From Hallerella sp963652365 (GTDB taxonomy: Bacteria; Fibrobacterota; Fibrobacteria; Fibrobacterales; Fibrobacteraceae), in the NCBI GenBank assembly GCA_963652365.1, contig CAVJTH010000016.1, positions 1-56,486 of the forward strand: a stretch of DNA of 56,486 nucleotides, given 5' to 3'. The translations under genes and the position numbers were made by a program. Under the pieces are notes generated by a model. It did not search any database. It was not told where the DNA came from and worked only from the letters and a program-made list of their open reading frames with translations. Within the stretch, counting starts at the first letter, position 1; the number at the start of each line of letters is the position of its first letter. Shown piece by piece: positions 43,120-50,292 of the stretch.

Positions 43120-43340
43120 TTCTTGTTATGTCAATAAAGCAAAACCGCACCCATGCGGAATTTGGGTTGTTTTCTGCGTAAAAACCTAGAGGATTCTTTA
43201 TCTTGACAAAGGCGTTCGCGCCAAGCGTCGTCATGCCGGCACTTTACCTGTTAAAAAAGTTTTTCAAAAAATGTCGTCATCGTTTTTGCCGCGAGAAGCG
43301 TTATAGCAGGTAGTCTCTCGTTTCAACCAAAGGAGGAAAA
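43120..43340. other. Intergenic region after the AT-rich island
   Basis: Contains a small hairpin CCGCA-CCCA-TGCGG at 43147-43160, a weak terminator candidate because only scattered T follow. Two copies of GTCGTCAT lie at about 43229 and 43273. The GC content returns to the surrounding level after 43340. No gene seen. Confidence 0.4.
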
Positions 43341-44531
43341 ATGAGAAAAAGACACCTGTGGCAGATGCTGCCATTCCTTTTTACGGCGATTTTGGGACAG
43401 GCCTGTTCCGAAGGAGCAAATCCCGGTGCGGAAAGTTCAGGCGGCGTGCCTGTCCATTTCGACGTGGCGCGTTCGAGCGTCCCGCTTTCGGACAGTCTCG
43501 TGCTGGACCTGGTGGGACCGGATACGATTCACGCGGTTCTATTGGGCGATTCCAATACGCTCAGCCAGAAGCTCGCTCCCGGCGAATGGAACTTTTACGC
43601 CAAGTTCTATGCGAACGGAATCCTGGTGGAGCAGGGGGAAACACAGGCGAAACTTTCCGCGGGCGACGAGGTATCCGTCTCGATCGCGATGCATGCCGTG
43701 GCGGGGTTTCTCTATGTGTGGATTCCGCTCGGAATCGATAACTCGGCGGAAATCGCAAGCGGCATGCTTGCCGTCCGGGCGGAAGGCTTTTCGAAATCCT
43801 ATCCGTTCGAATTCGGCGAAATGGAAGCGTTCGCGGCGACGGAAACGCTCCGGATCGGAACGGAATATTCCGTACAGATTCATCTTTTCGCGGAAAACGG
43901 CGACACCTTGTTCACCTCGGATTCCCAGGTGGCGATAGACGGGGAAAACTTCGTCATCGACTGGAAGCTGAATCCGCTTTACGCAAGAATCCAGCTGGTG
44001 GTTTCGAGCGATTCCACAAGGACGTTCTCGGCGGTGGCGCATTTGCCGTCAAGGCTTCGCACGCCAAAGCCAGGCAACCTCTTTGTTACGGAATTCATGA
44101 CGGAAGGCAAGTCGGAATTCGTGGAGCTTTACAACGCGACGCTGGATACGCTTGACCTGGAAGGTTGCGAGTTGCTCGCGACGAGCGGAAGTTCGATCAA
44201 GGTGGCGACGGATTCTTCGCTTGCGGCGCGGATCGCTCCGGATTCCTACCTGGTGTTCGGAACGGATTCCTGCGAAGACAAGGATATTCGCGCGGCGCTT
44301 GCCATGCCTGGGACCAAGGGTTCCATCGTGTTTCGCTGTGCCGGAGAAACGATCGATTCGCTGTTCTATGCAGGCGAAAAAGTGGCGGATTCGCTCGGCC
44401 TGGTCGCTTTTCCGATTGATGCCAAGCGGAGCGCGCAACTGCCTGTCGCGGGTTACAGAAACCGTTCGGATGGGGCTCTCTGGTGCGCGGGCGAATTTTC
44501 CCGGCGCGCCGTGGCGAGCTGTAAAAATTAA
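43341..44531 (+). CDS. Lamin-tail-domain lipoprotein
   Basis: 396 residues. Lipoprotein signal with LGQAC (Cys22). The N-terminal half is beta-rich (about 40-230) and of unknown family. The C-terminal half has a lamin-tail-type domain (about 250-345): LFVTEFMTEGKSEFVELYN, LDLEGCELLATSGS, IAPDSYLVFG, GSIVFRCAGETIDSLFY. Lamin-tail domains are common on secreted bacterial proteins near nucleases and adhesins; here it is likely a surface-binding module. Strong AGGAGG site before ATG 43341. Probably monocistronic. Confidence 0.75.
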   Translation: MRKRHLWQMLPFLFTAILGQACSEGANPGAESSGGVPVHFDVARSSVPLSDSLVLDLVGPDTIHAVLLGDSNTLSQKLAPGEWNFYAKFYANGILVEQGETQAKLSAGDEVSVSIAMHAVAGFLYVWIPLGIDNSAEIASGMLAVRAEGFSKSYPFEFGEMEAFAATETLRIGTEYSVQIHLFAENGDTLFTSDSQVAIDGENFVIDWKLNPLYARIQLVVSSDSTRTFSAVAHLPSRLRTPKPGNLFVTEFMTEGKSEFVELYNATLDTLDLEGCELLATSGSSIKVATDSSLAARIAPDSYLVFGTDSCEDKDIRAALAMPGTKGSIVFRCAGETIDSLFYAGEKVADSLGLVAFPIDAKRSAQLPVAGYRNRSDGALWCAGEFSRRAVASCKN

Positions 44532-44588
44532 GGTGTCTTGATCGCGATTGTCTGGGGTCCGGGTCTTTGAAATTTCGAAGCCGGGGCC

Positions 44589-44984
44589 CTATCGTCCGGG
44601 AAAATCGTCGGGGCGACCGCGGTGATGCCGTGGTGGCGGTTTGCGAGGCGGTGGGGGAGGCTCGGGGCGAACCTCGAAACGCCATTCGGCGTGCGGAACG
44701 TCGCATACGGAAAATCCCGCGTGGCAAAGACGGCAGAGCGCATTCTTGGAACATTCGCCGAGCAGATCGCTTGAAAACCTTAAATCTTTGAAGAATCGAG
44801 GATTGTCGCAGGCGCGGCATGCCTTTTCCCATGTCTGGAACGAACAGAGTTCCGATACCGAGACCTGGCAGGTCGCCGTGTCGGCGAAAGTTTCCGGTTC
44901 GGATTCCCGTACCACGACGCAGGAAGACAGAAAAAGCGTTCCGCAAAGGACCGACAGGCTCTTGAAGAATGCGCTTTTCGTCAT
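44589..44984 (-). CDS. Cysteine-rich lipoprotein of unknown function
   Basis: 131 residues. Lipoprotein signal MTKSAFFKSLSVLCGTLFLS-SC. The mature part has two CxxC pairs (CRAC and CRLC) plus further cysteines, then a C-terminal proline/histidine/arginine-rich tail (EPPPPPRKPPPRHHRGR). The pattern suggests a metal- or disulfide-stabilised periplasmic domain. No known family recognised. It lies 17 nt downstream of gpsA on the same strand and likely shares its transcript. The longer reading frame in the same phase through gpsA is a shadow. Confidence 0.68.
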   Translation of the reverse strand: MTKSAFFKSLSVLCGTLFLSSCVVVRESEPETFADTATCQVSVSELCSFQTWEKACRACDNPRFFKDLRFSSDLLGECSKNALCRLCHAGFSVCDVPHAEWRFEVRPEPPPPPRKPPPRHHRGRPDDFPGR

Positions 44985-45001
44985 CGGGCGAGGCTCGCGG
45001 G

Positions 45002-46015
45002 TCAATATTCCGCTTCGGATTTCAGGTCGCGGTTCATCAGTTCCTCGATGATGTCCGCCGGCTTCTTGTCGTTGAAGAGAACTTCGTGGACCGCGTTTAC
45101 GATGGGAAGCTCGACGTGGACCGATTCCGCGAGAGCCTTGGCGCTCTTGCACGTGGGAACGCCTTCCGCGATCATCTTCATGCGTCCCATGATCTGCGCG
45201 AGAGTTTCTCCCTTGCCGATGCATTCGCCGACGTAACGGTTCCGGCTGTGCTGCGAAAGGCAGGTGACAATCAGGTCTCCCATTCCGGCAAGTCCTGCGA
45301 ATGTGCTGGGACTTGCGCCGAGGGCGCGTCCGAGACGGCAGATTTCCGCCTGTCCGCGGGTGATGAGCGCTGCGCGGGTATTGTCGCCCGCTCCGATTCC
45401 ATAGAGAATGCCGCTCGCTATCGCGATGACGTTCTTGATCGATCCGCAGAGTTCCACGCCGATCTGGTCTGTCGAGGTATAGACGCGCAGGTAGCCGTTG
45501 CTCATGACCTGCTGGACTTTCTTCGCGGAATTCTCGTTGGGGCAGGCGGCGACGATTGTCGTATAGACGCGACGCGAAACTTCTTCGGCGTGAGTCGGGC
45601 CGCTGAGCGTTACCATGTGGTCGTGGTCGAGCCAGGGAACGTTTTCGAGGATGACTTCGCTCATGCGCTGGTCCGTGCCTTCGAGGATTCCCTTGGTTGC
45701 GCAGACGACGAGCGGAATCCTGTCTGCCGGCGGATTCCACTTGGCGAATTCCCTGGAAACGTTCGCCATCACCTGTGACGGGACGACGATCAGGACCATT
45801 TCCGCCCCTTCGAGAGCCTTGCCCATATCGGTCGTATAGGAGAACGAATCCGGAAAGACGATTCCGGGTAGCTTGTCCTTGTACTGGTGTTCCGTGGAAA
45901 GCAGGTCCACTTCCTTTTGCGAAAATGTCCAAAAGGAAACCTTGTGTCCGTTGTCGTTCAGGACCTGGCCAAGGGTCAATCCCCATCCGCCGGTGCCGAG
46001 TACTGTGATATTCAT
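45002..46015 (-). CDS. gpsA: Glycerol-3-phosphate dehydrogenase [NAD(P)+]
   Basis: Makes sn-glycerol-3-phosphate from dihydroxyacetone phosphate for phospholipid synthesis. 337 residues: NAD motif VLGTGGWGLTLG, NPPADRIPLVVCATKGI, LSGPTHAEEVSR, the catalytic Lys in ELCGSIKNVIAIASGIL, and GLAGMGDLIVTCLSQHSRN. The ATG at 46015 has AAAGGA. It sits downstream of plsY, whose product uses G3P, so substrate and acyltransferase are made together. Confidence 0.95.
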   Translation of the reverse strand: MNITVLGTGGWGLTLGQVLNDNGHKVSFWTFSQKEVDLLSTEHQYKDKLPGIVFPDSFSYTTDMGKALEGAEMVLIVVPSQVMANVSREFAKWNPPADRIPLVVCATKGILEGTDQRMSEVILENVPWLDHDHMVTLSGPTHAEEVSRRVYTTIVAACPNENSAKKVQQVMSNGYLRVYTSTDQIGVELCGSIKNVIAIASGILYGIGAGDNTRAALITRGQAEICRLGRALGASPSTFAGLAGMGDLIVTCLSQHSRNRYVGECIGKGETLAQIMGRMKMIAEGVPTCKSAKALAESVHVELPIVNAVHEVLFNDKKPADIIEELMNRDLKSEAEY

Positions 46016-46049
46016 AAACGAGTCCTTTCCTTGTGGGTCAATCTGTAAA

Positions 46050-46712
46050 TTACACTTTTTTCCGTTTTTTCCCAAAGCCGTTTTCGGTTCCGTTCAAGAG
46101 ACGCTTGATGTTCGCCTTGTGCTTGACGATGACAAAGACGGCGATGATCCAGGCGAGGGCGAGAATTCCTGCGTGAATCCGGTCGTGCGGGTAGATGTCC
46201 GGCTTGAGATATCCGAAGAGGGAAAGCCCGGCAAGGGTGACGCAAGCGCCGATGCTTCCGACCGAAACGTATTTCGTGGCAACGGTCAAGAGGCTCCAGA
46301 CGAGAAACGCGAGCAGAGCCGTGACCGGGGCGAGGGCGAGGAACATGCCGAAGGCTGTGAGAACGCCTTTTCCGCCGCGGAATCCGGCAAGGCACGTGAA
46401 GCTGTGTCCGAGGACGGCGAGAAGCCCGCAGGCGAGCGGCAGCCAGGGGTAGTCGGGACCCCCCGAAGCCTTGGACGCTTCGTTCAGGGACATGGCGATC
46501 GTCGGGGCGAGAAATCCCTTGAGAAGATCGATGACGACCACGGGAAGCGCGGGCTTTACTCCGAGGACGCGGAACGCGTTTGTCAGTCCCGAGTTCCTGG
46601 AACCGTAGTTCCGGATGTCATAGTCCTTTCCGTTGACGATTTTTGCGACCCAGATTGCGGTCGGAATGGAGCCGAGGAGATACGCTAGCGGAAGAGAGAG
46701 TAAACTGTTCAA
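46050..46712 (-). CDS. plsY: Glycerol-3-phosphate acyltransferase PlsY
   Basis: Membrane enzyme that transfers the acyl group from acyl-phosphate to glycerol-3-phosphate. 220 residues with about five helices. Signatures: YLLGSIPTAIWVAK, NYGSRNSGLTNAFRVLG (acceptor site), and LAGFRGGKGVLTAFG. Start TTG at 46712 follows AAAGGACG. The N-terminus MNSLLSLPLAYLLGSIP fits the family, so the 95-nt overlap with the end of der is likely real. Confidence 0.92.
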   Translation of the reverse strand: MNSLLSLPLAYLLGSIPTAIWVAKIVNGKDYDIRNYGSRNSGLTNAFRVLGVKPALPVVVIDLLKGFLAPTIAMSLNEASKASGGPDYPWLPLACGLLAVLGHSFTCLAGFRGGKGVLTAFGMFLALAPVTALLAFLVWSLLTVATKYVSVGSIGACVTLAGLSLFGYLKPDIYPHDRIHAGILALAWIIAVFVIVKHKANIKRLLNGTENGFGKKRKKV

Positions 46713-48057
46713 GGTCTTCGTCCTTTCGTAAGATGAGTTTGCTGTCGAAGTTCAGCCGGAGAGGCGCTCCGTCTAGATGGAACGCTTCGTAGAAAGTCTT
46801 GAGAAGGTAACGCTTGTAGGATTCATCGACGGCGTCGGGCGTTCGCGTTTCGATGTCGATGACGGGAGGCTCGACCATGATCTGGCATGCCCGGGTCAGC
46901 TTGACGAGGCGTCCCTGGTGCGCCGGATGGGGAGTCTTCTGGCAGGCTTCGGCGAAGACTTCGGCTAGGCGTTCTCTTCCGAGGACCCGACGGCAGTTCG
47001 CATAGACCGAGCGGATTTCCTGCAAGATGCGGTGCACGCGCAAGCCTTCCTTCGCGCTGATCGAGAGTGTGGGGATGTATTCGAACATCGGTTCGCGTTC
47101 CCGCATTTCCTTGACCATCCTGTCAAAGGACTTTTCGTTCTTGTCCGGGAGAATGTCCCACTTGTTGAGAATCAGGATGAGGCCCTTTCCCGCCTGGCGG
47201 ATGCTCTGGACGATGCGAAAGTCCTGTTCGGAAAGCCCGAGGGTCGCGTCGATGACAAGAAGGGACAGGTCGGAGCGTCGGATGCTTTCTTCGGAGCGCA
47301 TGTTGCTGAAGATTTCGACTTCGTCCTCGACTTTCGCCTTTTTTCGAAGACCGGCGGTATCGGTGACGACGAACGTCTCGCCATCGGAAACGAACGTGCA
47401 GTCGATAGAATCCCGGGTCGTGCCGGGAATGTCGGAAACGACGACGCGCTCTTCGCCGAGCAGGCGGTTCAGCAGGGTGGATTTTCCGGCGTTCGGCCGT
47501 CCGAGAATCGCGAAGCGAATCGGGCGTCTTGCTTCGCCCGCGAGCTTTCCCTTGTCGGGCAGGATGGCGATGATTTCGTCGAGAAGCGAGAGACAGGCGT
47601 AACCGGTCAGCGCGCTGATTGTCCGGGGCTGTCCCATGCCGAGAGAGAAGAATTCCCAGCTTTCCGAACGGTCTGCGGCCGCTTCGCTCTTGTTGGCGAC
47701 CAGGAGAACCTGCTTGTCGAGCTTCCGGATCATCTTCGCGAACTGGAGATCGAGCTTCGTGATGCCGACGCGGACATCGACCATGAAGAGCACCAGGTCG
47801 GATTCTTCGATGGCGGCGAAAATCTGGTCGCGGACATTCGATGCAAGGACATCGATCGTGTCGTCCGGCAAGAATCCTCCGGTATCGACGACGGTGAATT
47901 CGCGTCCCTTGTATGTCGCCGTCTGGTAATGACGGTCCCGGGTGACGCCTTCGCGATCCGAAACCACCGCGGCGCGACGACCGAGGATGCGGTTGAAAAG
48001 GGAGGACTTTCCCACGTTGGGACGTCCGACTATGCAGACAACAGGTAATTTAGCCAC
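46618..48057 (-). CDS. der: GTPase Der (EngA), 50S ribosome assembly
   Basis: Double-GTPase required for large ribosomal subunit assembly. 479 residues: first G domain with GRPNVGKSS, VDTGGFLPDD and NKSE; second with GRPNAGKST, DTAGLRKKAK and NKWD; a C-terminal KH-like domain (about 360-445). A nonconserved tail of about 35 residues (starting near LRKDEDLEQF) lies over the plsY start. The start is GTG at 48057 (VAKLPVVCIVG). The upstream ATG at 48135 would include the promoter and is rejected. Confidence 0.94.
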   Translation of the reverse strand: MAKLPVVCIVGRPNVGKSSLFNRILGRRAAVVSDREGVTRDRHYQTATYKGREFTVVDTGGFLPDDTIDVLASNVRDQIFAAIEESDLVLFMVDVRVGITKLDLQFAKMIRKLDKQVLLVANKSEAAADRSESWEFFSLGMGQPRTISALTGYACLSLLDEIIAILPDKGKLAGEARRPIRFAILGRPNAGKSTLLNRLLGEERVVVSDIPGTTRDSIDCTFVSDGETFVVTDTAGLRKKAKVEDEVEIFSNMRSEESIRRSDLSLLVIDATLGLSEQDFRIVQSIRQAGKGLILILNKWDILPDKNEKSFDRMVKEMREREPMFEYIPTLSISAKEGLRVHRILQEIRSVYANCRRVLGRERLAEVFAEACQKTPHPAHQGRLVKLTRACQIMVEPPVIDIETRTPDAVDESYKRYLLKTFYEAFHLDGAPLRLNFDSKLILRKDEDLEQFTLSSASVSPRLHSDRNLGRKNRQRKGL

Positions 48058-48062
48058 GGGGA

Positions 48063-48070
48063 GAAATATA
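48063..48070 (-). promoter_or_regulatory. Promoter -7 element of der (leaderless type)
   Basis: TATATTTC on the minus strand ends 5 nt before GTG 48057. No ribosome-binding site is present. Confidence 0.5.
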
Positions 48071-48206
48071 GAAATTGGCGAATACGGGATGAACTGGATT
48101 GCGGAATTCCAGGCTTTCCCGAAAACATCCCGCACAAAAATCCCGATATTGAAAAAGTAAAGTTTTTTTTCAGGAACGGGGGTAGTTTTATCTATCAGGT
48201 GCTTTC

Positions 48207-50192
48207 ATGAACAATTCATTCTCTCGGCTTCTCTTTCCGTTCCTTTCCCTGTTCTTCGCGGGGGGACTTTGGGCGTTTCCGGCGGACCCCACGCCCTTTA
48301 CCGTAGATAATGCGGGCGATTCCCTTTCGCTTCGGGAAGGAGGCGACGAACGCTATTCCTTCACCCAGACCCTCGACGGCTATCTGGTGATTCGGGATTC
48401 CGGAGGCGTTTACCGCTATGCGACGGAAGAGGGGATTGCCGGCGCTTTCAAGGCGAAAAATGCCAATCTTCGCGGCGACAGGGAAGCCGCCTATCTCAAG
48501 GGAATCGACTGGGCAAAGTCCAGGAACGCGCACTTCAAGAGGAATTCGGACCGCTCGCTTTTCCCTGCGGGGGCGGATATCCGCAAGAAACCGCGGTGGT
48601 TGCCGTCTCTCGACACGTCCCTGGACGCGCCTCCGGTTCGTAGGCTCCCGGATCCGGCCGGCTATTCCAAGGGGACGAATCGGTTTCCGGTACTCCTGGT
48701 GGAAAACTCCTCGGTGACAAATTGCGATTCCCTGGCGTATTACAATCAGGTCAATCAGGAAGGCTATCGCGTCAATGGCCATATCGGTTCCGTCAAGGAT
48801 TATTTCACCGACCAGTCGAACGGAATCTTCGTGCCCTCCTTCGACATTTACCCGGTAAAGATCGACGGAGCCATGTCGGATTACGCCAAGAAAGAGGGGC
48901 GCCTCGTCAAGAATGCGGTCGATGCGCTGCATTCCCGGTTTCCCGACTTTGACGCTTCGAAATACGATATGGACGGAGATGGCGAAATCGACGCGGTCGC
49001 CGTAATGTATGCGGGAACAAAAAGCGCGGCCAGTTCCCTGGGAGGCTTTGCCTATCTTTTGGAGTATGACAAGTCGCTCAATGACGGGGTGGGAAAGCTG
49101 GATGCGGGAAACGGAAAGGTCTTCAACCGCTATTTCATCTTGCCGCAGATGTCTTCCGCAAGCGAAATGGCGCCGATTGCCCAGTTCGTACACGAGTTCG
49201 GTCACACGCTGGGACTTTCGGATCATTACTGCGTCTATGCGGCTAGCTGCTATTACGATTTTACGGACAGCGCTTACCAGGCGCCGGGAACCCACGCCTG
49301 GGACGTGATGGCTTTTGGAATGTACAACTACGATTCCAGGTCGGGATCGCGCCAGGGATCGACTCCGGTGGGCTACAGCGCGTTCGAAAAGGCGTTTTTG
49401 GGGTGGATTTCCTACAGGACTTTGGAAAATGACTGGGATGTCGCGGTTCTCGCGCCTTTTTGTTCGACCGATGTCGCCTACAGGATTCCGGTCAGCGGTA
49501 CCGAAAATGAATGGTTTATTCTGGAAAATCGCCAGAAAATCGGATGGGACGTAAACCTTCCCAGCCATGGACTCTTGATTTGGCACATCGACTATGACGC
49601 AAATGACTGGCGGCTTGACAGGCTTAACGATGTTTCCAGTCACCAGCGTATCGATATCGTGGAAGCGGGCAACGTGAAAGTCCCGAGCGTAAACAACGGA
49701 TATTATGCCGGAACATCCAAGAGCTGGTTCGACGACGACCCCTATCCAGGTTCCCAGAACGTGACGAGCTTTTTTCCTGTTTCCTGGAATGGCGACAGGC
49801 TGGGCGTCGATCTGTATCACATCACGGAAAAGAACGGAAACATCTGCTTTACGTCGGACAGTTCCCTTTCGGTCGGTGATTGCGTTCCTTCCAGTTCCTC
49901 GTCGAGTTCTTCGAGCGTCTCGTCGAGCTCCGCGGAACCGGTGGCAATCGTCTCGTCGGGAGTCGTGGCGAGCGCTATCGACTTCCATGGGCATACGCTT
50001 TCGGTTATCTCAAGCGCTCCCGGGCGAAAATCGGTCTCGATCCATGACCTTTCGGGAAGGGAGATCTTCCGGAGCGCTTTTGATTCCGAATCCCTGACGC
50101 TGGATCTGCGGGAATTTTCCGGCAAGATGCTTGTTGTCCGGCTCTCGGAACGCGGGCAAGTCCTGAAGCTTAGGCGAATCGTCGTGCACTAG
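48207..50192 (+). CDS. Secreted M6-family metalloprotease with T9SS-like C-terminus
   Basis: 661 residues. Signal peptide (about 1-23). A short propeptide-like N-terminal part is followed by the M6 (immune-inhibitor-A-like) catalytic domain with zinc motif HEFGHTLGLSDHY, preceded by DYFTDQSNGIFVPSFDI and DMDGDGEIDAVAVMYAG. HGLLIWHIDYD is a further family segment. A poly-serine linker (about residues 558-574) follows, then a domain with SVSIHDLSGREIFRS that resembles type IX sorting domains. Poly-Ser linkers are typical of Fibrobacter secreted enzymes. Probably degrades extracellular protein. Confidence 0.88.
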   Translation: MNNSFSRLLFPFLSLFFAGGLWAFPADPTPFTVDNAGDSLSLREGGDERYSFTQTLDGYLVIRDSGGVYRYATEEGIAGAFKAKNANLRGDREAAYLKGIDWAKSRNAHFKRNSDRSLFPAGADIRKKPRWLPSLDTSLDAPPVRRLPDPAGYSKGTNRFPVLLVENSSVTNCDSLAYYNQVNQEGYRVNGHIGSVKDYFTDQSNGIFVPSFDIYPVKIDGAMSDYAKKEGRLVKNAVDALHSRFPDFDASKYDMDGDGEIDAVAVMYAGTKSAASSLGGFAYLLEYDKSLNDGVGKLDAGNGKVFNRYFILPQMSSASEMAPIAQFVHEFGHTLGLSDHYCVYAASCYYDFTDSAYQAPGTHAWDVMAFGMYNYDSRSGSRQGSTPVGYSAFEKAFLGWISYRTLENDWDVAVLAPFCSTDVAYRIPVSGTENEWFILENRQKIGWDVNLPSHGLLIWHIDYDANDWRLDRLNDVSSHQRIDIVEAGNVKVPSVNNGYYAGTSKSWFDDDPYPGSQNVTSFFPVSWNGDRLGVDLYHITEKNGNICFTSDSSLSVGDCVPSSSSSSSSSVSSSSAEPVAIVSSGVVASAIDFHGHTLSVISSAPGRKSVSIHDLSGREIFRSAFDSESLTLDLREFSGKMLVVRLSERGQVLKLRRIVVH

Positions 50193-50292
50193 AGCAGCTG
50201 CCGGGCTCTATCAAGCGGGCCCTGGCATGACGGGCAAAACATCTTCGGCGATTCTTTCTATCTTTCGGTTCGGAAAAATCCAAAGGTATATT

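Noticed and set aside
40700..43340. Prophage or IS-borne origin of the AT-rich island
   Set aside because: No integrase, transposase, terminal inverted repeats or target duplications could be found at its borders.
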